This document shows, piece by piece, positions 17,144 through 23,531 of a stretch of DNA of 25,245 nt (positions within the stretch are counted from its first letter, which is position 1; every line of letters starts with the position of its first letter). The position numbers and the translations under genes were made by a program. The stretch comes from Clostridiales bacterium (GTDB taxonomy: Bacteria; Bacillota; Clostridia; TANB77; CAG-508): positions 4,169 to 29,413 of the forward strand of contig DQFO01000007.1 in assembly GCA_003525075.1 (NCBI GenBank). The letters are read 5' to 3'. The notes under the pieces are model-generated. The model was not told the origin of the DNA. It worked only from the letters and a program-made list of their open reading frames with translations, and did not search any database.

Positions 17144-18877
17144 ATGAAAAAAACAATTAAGATTTTTTTGCTTACTATTTTTTCACTGATTTTGCTTAGT
17201 CTATTTCCAAAAGTAGAAGCAAATTCTATAAATAGTATATCTATGGATATTGCCATTGATGATAATGGTAATGCATCTGTAACAGAAATATGGAAATGTA
17301 AAACATCTCAAGGAACTGAAGTATATCACCCATATTATAATTTGGGAAATTCAGAAATATCTAATTTAACAGTTTCAGAAAATGGAACAAAATATACTAC
17401 ACTATCAACTTGGAATACATCAGGTACTTTATCTGACAAAGCTTACAAATGTGGTATAAATAGATTATCAAATGGTGTTGAACTTTGTTGGGGAATAAGC
17501 AATTATAGTTCACATACTTATACTATAAAATACAATATTTCAAATTTCGTTTCTGAACTTTCAGATTCACAAATGATATATTGGACATTAATTCCATATA
17601 ATTTTTCAAATTCAATTGGAAATGTATATATCAAGATTCATTCTAATTTTAATATTCCAGATTCTGTTGGAGTTTGGGGCTATGGCAATTATGGTGGAAC
17701 AGCATATGTTTATGATGGTTATATTGAAATGCAATCAGATGGAAATTTAGCGACAGATGAATATATGACAATATTAGTCCAATTTCCTTTGGAAAGTTTT
17801 AATTGTAGTAATAGATTAGATTATAATTTTAATCATTATTTAAATATGGCAGAAGATGGAGCTGAACATTATGTAGATAATTCTTCATATAGTTCATCAA
17901 ATGACTCATCATTTTTCGATATTGTTTTGGGACTATTTTCTTTTATAATATCATTTTTACCATTTGCAATAATTATAATTTTAATTGCTGTAAAATCAAA
18001 TACTGAATCACTTGATTTTGGAGAATACGGTAAAAAAATACCAACAGATTTAGATTATTATAGAGATATTCCTTGTAACGGGAATTTACTTAGAGCTTAC
18101 TATATTGCATATAATTATGGGTTAATAAAAAATAAAACAGATATACTTGGTGCAATTATTTTAAAATGGTTAAAAGATTCCTTAATCAAACTAGAGCAAA
18201 AAGAACAAGGTGTAATTTTCAAAAAAGAAAATACTGTTATTATCTTAAATGGTGCAAAAACTGAACTAATTACAAATACTAAAGAAAAAGAACTATTTGA
18301 TATGCTTTATCGTGCAAGTGTTGATGGAATCTTAGAAAATAAAGAATTTGAAAGATGGTGCAGAATTAATTATTCAAAAATACTCAATTGGTTTGAAAAT
18401 ATTTTAAAAGAAGAAAAACAAGATTTAGTTATTAATGGATTTTTAATACCACATGAAAAAACAACTTTAAAAATATTTAAATCAACTGTATTTACAGTTA
18501 CTCCTGAGATAAGAAATGAAGCCATACAAATTGCCGGTTTAAAGAAATATTTAATTGATTATACTTTAATACATGAAAGAGAAGCAATAGAAGTTTCTTT
18601 ATTTGAAGATTATCTAATATTTGCACAAATGCTTGGAATTGCAAAAACTGTTGCAAAACAATTTAAAGAACTTTATCCAGACTTAATTGAACAATCACAT
18701 TTTACATCATATGATAATTTTTATTATATTGCATTATGTTCAAATAATGGTATTTCTGCTGCTAATATAGCAAAAAGTAGAGCTGAAAGCTATTCTTCTG
18801 GTGGAGGTGGATTCTCTTCTGGAGGCGGAGGAGGTGGTTCCTTCGGTGGTGGTGGCGGAGGCGGTGGTTTCCGTTAG
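17144..18877 (+). CDS. DUF2207 family membrane protein with glycine-rich tail
   Basis: 577 residues. A signal peptide (~1-27, ending KVEAN) is followed by an extracytoplasmic beta-rich domain (SMDIAIDDNGNASVTEIWKC, the DUF2207 opening), one long hydrophobic stretch (~256-285), and a cytoplasmic domain with YYRDIPCNGNLLRAYYIAYN. The last ~25 residues are nearly pure Gly with Ser and Phe, a feature shared by many DUF2207 proteins. Function is unknown. AAAAGGGGA is the ribosome binding site. It is probably co-transcribed with the CapA gene and ends at a strong terminator. It is the last intact chromosomal gene before the integrated element. Confidence 0.88.
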   Translation: MKKTIKIFLLTIFSLILLSLFPKVEANSINSISMDIAIDDNGNASVTEIWKCKTSQGTEVYHPYYNLGNSEISNLTVSENGTKYTTLSTWNTSGTLSDKAYKCGINRLSNGVELCWGISNYSSHTYTIKYNISNFVSELSDSQMIYWTLIPYNFSNSIGNVYIKIHSNFNIPDSVGVWGYGNYGGTAYVYDGYIEMQSDGNLATDEYMTILVQFPLESFNCSNRLDYNFNHYLNMAEDGAEHYVDNSSYSSSNDSSFFDIVLGLFSFIISFLPFAIIIILIAVKSNTESLDFGEYGKKIPTDLDYYRDIPCNGNLLRAYYIAYNYGLIKNKTDILGAIILKWLKDSLIKLEQKEQGVIFKKENTVIILNGAKTELITNTKEKELFDMLYRASVDGILENKEFERWCRINYSKILNWFENILKEEKQDLVINGFLIPHEKTTLKIFKSTVFTVTPEIRNEAIQIAGLKKYLIDYTLIHEREAIEVSLFEDYLIFAQMLGIAKTVAKQFKELYPDLIEQSHFTSYDNFYYIALCSNNGISAANIAKSRAESYSSGGGGFSSGGGGGGSFGGGGGGGGFR

Positions 18878-18882
18878 AATTC

Positions 18883-18918
18883 AAAAAAATAGTAGATTTT
18901 TAAATCTACTATTTTTTA
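18883..18918 (+). terminator. Terminator of the CapA-DUF2207 unit
   Basis: A long near-perfect stem, aaaaaatagtagattt (18884-18899) with its complement (18902-18917), ends in a T run. It abuts the attachment site. Confidence 0.85.
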
Positions 18919-18921
18919 TTT

Positions 18922-18966
18922 TGGTGCACCATCGCGGGATCGAACCGCGGACCTTCTGATTAAGAG
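18922..18966 (-). other. attL: 3' half of tRNA-Lys(CTT) left by integration
   Basis: On the minus strand this reads from the anticodon loop CTCTTAA (18966-18960, anticodon CTT) through TCAGA, a five-base variable loop, a T arm with perfect stem CGCGG/CCGCG around TTCGATC, acceptor strand ATGGTGC, discriminator A and CCA (18924-18922). Upstream, the bases that should form the 5' anticodon stem read TCTTT and do not pair, and no D arm follows. It is therefore a non-functional tRNA fragment. A break at the anticodon loop is a classic crossover position for tyrosine integrases. Confidence 0.88.
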
Positions 18967-19070
18967 AAAGACGCACCTCGTAACTCCCCATAAATATTTA
19001 ATAGCTAAATTTTCCTTATTATACCGTACATTCAAGGAAAAATCAATGTTTTTTTAGAAAAAAAATACAA

Positions 19071-19130
19071 TTTAAAATAGTTTAAAGAGGTTTGAAAAAT
19101 ATTAAATAAATTTGATAAAGTTTAAAAAGT
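19071..19130. repeat. Six 10-bp phased TTTRAAAR units
   Basis: Consecutive 10-base units begin at 19071, 19081, 19091, 19101, 19111 and 19121: tttaaaatag, tttaaagagg, tttgaaaaat, attaaataaa, tttgataaag, tttaaaaagt. Five of six start TTT followed by A or G, then A. The spacing equals about one helical turn, which predicts intrinsically curved DNA or a row of protein sites on one face. Confidence 0.7.
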
Positions 19131-19178
19131 TGGTGCATTTTTATTTGAAATTGGTGCATAAAAAATCATTTGCGCCAA
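19130..19178. repeat. TTGGTGCA direct repeats and a partial inverted copy
   Basis: TTGGTGCA occurs at 19130-19137 and 19151-19158, 21 bases apart, and again at the attachment site (18921-18928). TGCGCCAA at 19171-19178 is an inverted copy with one mismatch. The arrangement fits arm-type recombinase sites or an operator for the downstream gene. Confidence 0.5.
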
Positions 19179-19222
19179 CTAAAATATAAATTCAAAATAT
19201 CGGTTTTACGGAGGTGTTGTAT

Positions 19223-19315
19223 ATGCTAAAATTTTTAATTGGACTAATATTGGGGGCTAATCTTAGCCTCTTTTTATATGCTTGTATACTGGCTGGAAAA
19301 AAGTCAGAAGAATAA
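19223..19315 (+). CDS. DUF3789-like micro-protein
   Basis: 30 residues: MLKFLIGLILGAN, a hydrophobic continuation through LYACILAG, and a KKSEE tail. One membrane helix with a short charged end is the DUF3789 pattern, found near the start of clostridial conjugative elements and phages. GGAGGTG lies six bases before ATG 19223. Function is unknown. It is followed 23 bases later by the HTH protein and probably shares its transcript. Confidence 0.75.
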   Translation: MLKFLIGLILGANLSLFLYACILAGKKSEE

Positions 19316-19338
19316 TTTTTTATGAGAGGAGTTAGGTT

Positions 19339-20022
19339 TTGGATGAAAATATTAAAAGTAATTATTATGCTATTATACCGGCAACAGTCCGATATGATAA
19401 AGACTTAACAGATAAAGCTAAACTATTATATGGCGAAATTACTTGTTTGTGCAATAAAGAAGGATATTGTTTTGCTACAAATAATTATTTTGCAAACTTA
19501 TATAATTGTACTCCTCGAGCTATACAATTTACAATTTCTAAATTACAAGAAAAAGGCTATATAAAAATAATCATAGAAAATAATTATCAAAGAAAAATAT
19601 ATTTAACTGATGCACTAGGGTATGAAAAAATTTTCACACCACCCCACGAAAATAATTTCACAGGAGGGTACGAAAAAAATTTCACCAATAATAATATAAA
19701 ATATAATATAGATGATTTATTTATTTTAATTATAAATAATAGTAATAAAATTTCAAAAGAATTTTATTCTAATTTAAAAAAACTTGAATTTATATATCCT
19801 AAAAAAATTATAGATACAATGGAACAATCTAATTTATTAAAATTAAAAGAAATAATTTATACTTTGTTTTTAATTTATAATAGTAGTTTCAAAAATATTA
19901 TGTATAGATTTGAAAGAGAAAATTTAGTTAAATTGTATTCAATATGCAAGGATCATAATACAGATGATTTTTTTAGTTATTATAAAAAATCTATTATAAA
20001 TAAATATATAGATACTTCATAA
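19339..20022 (+). CDS. Helix-turn-helix replication-type protein of the element
   Basis: 227 residues. The first ~85 match the winged-helix replication-protein N-terminal family (HTH_36): NYYAIIPATVRYDKDL, LLYGEIT, TPRAIQFTISKLQEKGYI. The start is TTG 19339, supported by AGAGGAG seven bases upstream; the nearby ATG at 19343 is out of frame. Residues ~95-118 are three tandem 8-residue repeats (YEKIFTPP, HENNFTGG, YEKNFTNN) encoded by an exact 24-bp DNA period. The remainder is A/T-rich, helical and unrecognised. By family and position it may initiate replication of the excised element or regulate the downstream operon. Confidence 0.75.
   Translation: MDENIKSNYYAIIPATVRYDKDLTDKAKLLYGEITCLCNKEGYCFATNNYFANLYNCTPRAIQFTISKLQEKGYIKIIIENNYQRKIYLTDALGYEKIFTPPHENNFTGGYEKNFTNNNIKYNIDDLFILIINNSNKISKEFYSNLKKLEFIYPKKIIDTMEQSNLLKLKEIIYTLFLIYNSSFKNIMYRFERENLVKLYSICKDHNTDDFFSYYKKSIINKYIDTS
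19621..19692 (+). repeat. Three 24-bp iteron-like repeats inside the HTH gene
   Basis: Units start exactly at 19621, 19645 and 19669. Each begins YAYGAAAAWAWTTTCAC, with a near-palindromic GAAAANNTTTTC core; the last seven bases vary. About 70 bases following (19686-19755) have only about five G or C. Iterons plus an A/T-rich stretch inside an initiator gene recall the lambda origin within gene O. Confidence 0.65.
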
Positions 20023-20036
20023 AGGAGCTTTAAAAT

Positions 20037-20285
20037 ATGATAAATAATTATATAAATAATTTTGAAAGTATAATGTCAACTTTTTTATTTTATGGCTTTA
20101 AATATACTTTATTTTTACTTGTGATTTTGCTAATAATATCACTTATTTTTCTAATAGTTGGTTGTATTATAAAATCACAAACAATAAAATCGAAATTTTT
20201 AAAAATTGTACCAGGCTTATTATTAAGTCTTATTTTTTTACTTTTTCTACCTTATATTTTGGTACAATTTAAAAATTTAATATAA
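20037..20285 (+). CDS. Small two-helix membrane protein of the conjugation operon
   Basis: 82 residues with two strong hydrophobic helices (~22-46 and ~56-76) around a short basic loop (KSQTIKSK). AAAGGAG lies before ATG 20037. I do not recognise a family. Its place directly before the pilin gene in a type IV secretion operon suggests a small membrane component of the transfer apparatus, but nothing in the sequence proves this. Confidence 0.65.
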   Translation: MINNYINNFESIMSTFLFYGFKYTLFLLVILLIISLIFLIVGCIIKSQTIKSKFLKIVPGLLLSLIFLLFLPYILVQFKNLI

Positions 20286-20336
20286 ATAGTGTTCTTCTTA
20301 ATTTGCCCTATCTTAAAGTTAAGGAGATGATATTTT

Positions 20337-20718
20337 ATGAATGCTACAAAAAGAAAAAAGAAATTTATTACAAAATTATCAAGCATTGGAACAACACTCA
20401 CATTGTTATTAATAAAAAGTAATCAATGTTTTGCTGAAAGTATTGGAACAGCTGAAGTGCAAACTGCAACAGATAATATTAAAAGAGTTATCACAAGTAT
20501 TGCAATGCCATTAGGTCGGTGTTTTAATCTTTGCTAGTGTAGTTGTTGCAGCATTAAAAATGATAGCCAATTCAAACAACCCACAAAAAAGGGCTGAAAG
20601 TATTGGTGCACTTGCCTGGATATGTGGTGGCGGTGTAATTTTAGGTGCTTCACTCATCATTGCTGGAATTATTATCAATGTTGCTACAAATAATAGTGGC
20701 ACATTGCTTGGAAGTTAG
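20337..20718 (+). CDS. VirB2/TrbC-like pilin subunit, read through a +1 shift at CGG
   Basis: Reading straight from ATG 20337 gives a 66-residue product that stops at 20535-20537. Skipping C 20517 gives about 126 residues: a basic start and signal-like helix ending NQCFAES, then two hydrophobic helices (GVLIFASVVVAALKMIA and GGGVILGASLIIAGIIIN) separated by NPQKRAESIGALAW. This is the VirB2/TrbC pilin layout, and the second helix lies entirely in the shifted frame. AAGGAGATGA is the ribosome binding site. It opens the secretion block before PrgI. Without the shift the product would lack both mature helices, so the gene is either recoded or dead. Confidence 0.75.
20517..20520 (+). other. +1 shift site 1 (CGGT) in the pilin gene
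   Basis: Zero frame reads TTA GGT CGG TGT and stops 15 bases later. Skipping C 20517 gives TTA GGT GGT GTT and restores the pilin helix. Confidence 0.8.
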
Positions 20719-20728
20719 GTGATTTATT

Positions 20729-21019
20729 GTGAGAATATTTAAAATTCCATTTGATATTAAACGAGAAGAAAAGATTTTTGGTGGTTATTTAAGTTTAAGA
20801 CAAGTTTTATATCTAATGCTTGCAATATCAAGTTTAGGTATTTTTGCTACACCATTAAATATTATTGTAAAAATAATTATTATCACTATAATTGCTACAT
20901 TTTTTCTACTTTGTGCTTTTCTAAAAATAAATGAGCAAAATTTTGATAAATTATTTTTATGTGCCACAAAATATATTATTCGTAGAAAAAAATTCAAATA
21001 TGAGAGGTGCTTAAAATGA
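20729..21019 (+). CDS. prgI: PrgI family (VirB3-like) conjugation protein
   Basis: 96 residues from GTG 20729, with AGGTGA seven bases upstream. The N-terminal IPFDIKREEKIFGGYLSLRQ motif is typical of PrgI, followed by two membrane helices (~27-44, ~46-66) and a basic C terminus. PrgI proteins take the VirB3 place in Gram-positive type IV secretion systems and are encoded just before VirB4, as here. It has no in-frame CGG and is intact. Its TGA stop overlaps the ATG of the next gene, implying translational coupling. Confidence 0.85.
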   Translation: MRIFKIPFDIKREEKIFGGYLSLRQVLYLMLAISSLGIFATPLNIIVKIIIITIIATFFLLCAFLKINEQNFDKLFLCATKYIIRRKKFKYERCLK

Positions 21020-21738
21020 TAATAATGTTTATTTTTCTTGGATTAACGGTTGTGTTTGTTATTGGTACTGCCATTTATTTAAACAAAAAGAAAAGTCAAA
21101 ATGGATTTACCAAAAATACAAGTGGAGATCAAGGCAAAAAAGTAGATAAAAAGAAATTAGAAAATATTTTTAATTTTAAAATAAAAGATAATATAATTTG
21201 CATTGGTAACAGATATTCAAATATTGTTAGACTGGGTAACATTGATTACAATATGCTTTCTGTTTCTGAACAGGATTCTATTGAAAATATTTTAATACAA
21301 ACTGCTCTTTCAATTGATTATCCAGTCCAATTTTTTAGTACAACTGAATACATAGATACAACAAAAGTTATTTCACTTATGAAAAAGAATAAAAATACAA
21401 ATGAAAAAATCGAAGAATACAAAAACTATTTAATAGACTACTTGCATAATTTAATGGAAAACAGGACTATTTCTGTTGTTAGGAGTTATGCAATTATTAG
21501 TTATGATGGAAATTTAAAGGATGCAATGCAAGAATTAAATAGAAAAACACTATCTTTTACAAGTAGTTTATTAAGAGCAAAGATAGTATGTGAAGTTTTA
21601 ACTGAAGATGAAATTTACGATTTAATTTATAAAGAATTAAATAAAAATTCAACCATAAATATTAGCAATTTACAAGGAGGTGGAAAAGAATTATATGTTG
21701 GAAAAAAACAAAAAGTCAAAAGAAATAAACATATTTGA
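21016..21738 (+). CDS. Membrane-anchored VirB4-N-terminal-like conjugation protein
   Basis: 240 residues. ATG 21016 (GAGAGGTG six bases upstream) overlaps the PrgI stop and is preferred to GTG 21007. One N-terminal helix (~2-20) precedes a soluble domain with IICIGNRYSNIVRLGNIDY, LSVSEQDSIENILIQTAL and YPVQFF, similar to the N-terminal region that VirB4/TraC ATPases usually carry fused. The VirB4 gene that follows seems to lack this region, so the pair may be a split VirB4. It has no in-frame CGG. The 3' end overlaps the VirB4 start by 44 bases. Confidence 0.65.
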   Translation: MIIMFIFLGLTVVFVIGTAIYLNKKKSQNGFTKNTSGDQGKKVDKKKLENIFNFKIKDNIICIGNRYSNIVRLGNIDYNMLSVSEQDSIENILIQTALSIDYPVQFFSTTEYIDTTKVISLMKKNKNTNEKIEEYKNYLIDYLHNLMENRTISVVRSYAIISYDGNLKDAMQELNRKTLSFTSSLLRAKIVCEVLTEDEIYDLIYKELNKNSTINISNLQGGGKELYVGKKQKVKRNKHI

Positions 21739-23514
21739 AAATGTACCTAAGCTTTCCGACTTACTGATTCCTGATGAATTACAAGAAAAGGTAGATTATT
21801 TGAAACTTGGATATAACAAATTTACTAGAATATTTGTTATGACAATTTATCCAGAACAAACATGGATCAGTTGGCTGGATGATTTATTTGCTATTGGAAA
21901 TATAAATATTTCTGTAAAAATAGAGCCATCTATCAATGGAAATGTTATAAATCAATTAACAAAGAAATTAGTACAAGCACAAAGTGAGTATGCAACTTAT
22001 TCAAGGCAAGGTAATATATTGCATTTGCCAGAATTAGAAAAACAAATTGGGGATTTAGAAGATTTGCGAATGCTAATACAAACTAATCAAGATAAACTAT
22101 TTTATGCGACAATTTTTATATCTCTAAATGCTGAAAGTCTAAAAGATTTAAACGAGAAAACAAAAATATTAGAAAGTGAATTAAACAAAAAAACTGCAAT
22201 GATAAGAACTCTAACTTTTAGACAGTTAGAAGGATATAAAACAATACTTCCTACCAATGAATACCCTATTCCAAACTATGAGCGAAATATGGTAGCTGGT
22301 CGGTATTGCAACTTTGATACCTATTTCTACACCTAATTTATCACATGATAAGGGTATTTTTATTGGTAGAAATATATATACAAATGCACCTGTTTACATT
22401 GATACATTTTGCGGTCCTCCTACGCTCCCCAATCCTCATGTGTTTATTTGTGGTACTTCTGGTCGGTGGCAAAAGTGTAGCATTAAAAACATTAACTGCT
22501 AGAAATATTGCTACTACTGGATGCGGAGCATTTTTTATTGATGTCGAAGGTGAATATAGCAATTTAACTAAAATGCTTGGTGGAAAAGTAATTAAAATTG
22601 AGCAAGGAAAACCAGCAGGAATAAATCCTTTTGAACTAGAGGCAGATTTTAAGGGTAAAGAGAAGTTTTTAAATATACTTGATAAAGTGGCAGAAATTAG
22701 AGCCTTAATTGCAACAATATGCAGAAATTATGGTCGAACACTTACAGGAACAGAAAATACTGAAATAGAGATAATAGTAAATCAATTATATAGTGAAAGA
22801 GGCATTACAAGTGATGTAAATTCGCTTTATGAGAAAAAGGGTGGAAAACTTGATAATGGTAAATATGTAGTAGGAAAAATAGAAAAGAAAATGCCTACTC
22901 TTACAAATTTTCATGACAAATTAGTACAACGTGGAAAATGTAAAGAATTAGCTGATATTTTAATCCCATTCCTAAAAGGTAATTCTTTGGGAATCTTCGA
23001 TTGTGAAAGTAAAATTACATCTTCTGAAGATATTATTTGCTTTGATATGAGTGAGATTAAAGATGAATTTACAAAATTATATTCTTCTTTTGTTATCTTA
23101 ACTTGGGTATGGCAAAAATATGTACTAAAAAATAGAGAAAAGAAAAAAATCATAGTTTGCGACGAAGCTTGGTTATTTTTAAAATATCAAGAATCCGCAG
23201 ACTTCCTTGTGAATGTTGCTCGCCGCCGGTCGCAAGTATAATGTTCCATTATTCATTCGGTAGCCAATTTATTGATGAATTTTTAAGTTCTGAAGAACGG
23301 AAAAACCATTATAAATATATGTTCAACAAGATATTTATTTAAGCAAAGTCCTGGATCAGTCGATGAAGTTGTAGATTTTTTCAATTTATCTGAAGGCACG
23401 AAAAATTTTCTGACTGCTGCTACTCCTGGTCAATGTGTAATAAGTTTAAATAATACTGTTACTGCAATAAAATTTATTATAACAAAATATGAAGAAACCT
23501 TTGTATTTACTTAA
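21695..23514 (+). CDS. VirB4-like conjugation ATPase interrupted by five +1 shifts at CGG
   Basis: From ATG 21695 (AAGGAGG at 21674-21680) zero-frame reading stops at 22336. Skipping one C at each of 22301, 22464, 23227, 23258 and 23298 yields about 604 continuous residues ending at TAA 23514. The restored protein has every VirB4 mark: Walker A GTSGGGKS spanning site 22464, DVEGEY, Walker B KIIVCDEAWLF, the RRGRKYN stretch spanning 23227, SQFIDEFLSSEEGKTIIN spanning 23258 and 23298, and the LFKQSPGSVDEV to LTAATPGQ end. VirB4 powers assembly and substrate transfer at the inner face of the channel. No stop or deletion other than the five C bases disturbs it. Start is slightly uncertain because of a 14-base spacer. 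Confidence 0.85.
22301..22304 (+). other. +1 shift site 2 (CGGT) in virB4
   Basis: GTA GCT GGT, then C, then GGT ATT GCA. The zero frame stops at 22334-22336; the shifted frame continues VAGGIATLIP. Confidence 0.8.
22464..22467 (+). other. +1 shift site 3 (CGGT) inside the VirB4 Walker A motif
   Basis: GGT ACT TCT GGT, then C, then GGT GGC AAA AGT. Skipping the C gives GTSGGGKS with correct P-loop spacing; zero frame reads into TAG at 22500-22502. Confidence 0.85.
23227..23230 (+). other. +1 shift site 4 (CGGT) in virB4
   Basis: GCT CGC CGC, then C, then GGT CGC AAG TAT AAT. The extra C is 23226 or 23227. The zero frame stops at TAA 23239-23241. Confidence 0.8.
23258..23261 (+). other. +1 shift site 5 (CGGT, followed in zero frame by TAG)
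   Basis: TTC ATT, then C, then GGT AGC CAA TTT. In zero frame CGG spans 23258-23260 and the next codon is the TAG stop 23261-23263. Shifted frame gives IGSQFIDEF. Confidence 0.8.
23298..23301 (+). other. +1 shift site 6 (CGGA) in virB4
   Basis: TCT GAA GAA, then C, then GGA AAA ACC ATT. Shifted frame gives SSEEGKTIIN, where Gly is conserved in VirB4 proteins. Confidence 0.8.
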
Positions 23515-23531
23515 AATTGGAGGTGAAAAAA

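Larger units (their letters stand above)
18967..19222. other. Non-coding left end of the element
   Basis: No plausible gene is found between the tRNA fragment and the DUF3789 start. The stretch holds a phased A/T repeat array (19071-19130), TTGGTGCA repeats (19130-19178), and the ribosome binding site CGGAGGTG (19209-19216). It probably contains the left-arm integrase/excisionase sites and the promoter of the first gene. Confidence 0.6.

Noticed and set aside
18797..18877. GGT/GGA-rich run as a DNA repeat or recombination site
   Set aside because: It encodes the glycine-rich tail usual for DUF2207 proteins.
18922..18966. A functional tRNA-Lys gene on the minus strand
   Set aside because: The acceptor 5' strand, D arm and 5' anticodon stem are missing.
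22345..23241. An independent gene starting at ATG 22345
   Set aside because: Its first ~40 codons are out of the VirB4 frame and overlap good VirB4 sequence in another frame; it is the middle segment of VirB4 seen after the third shift.
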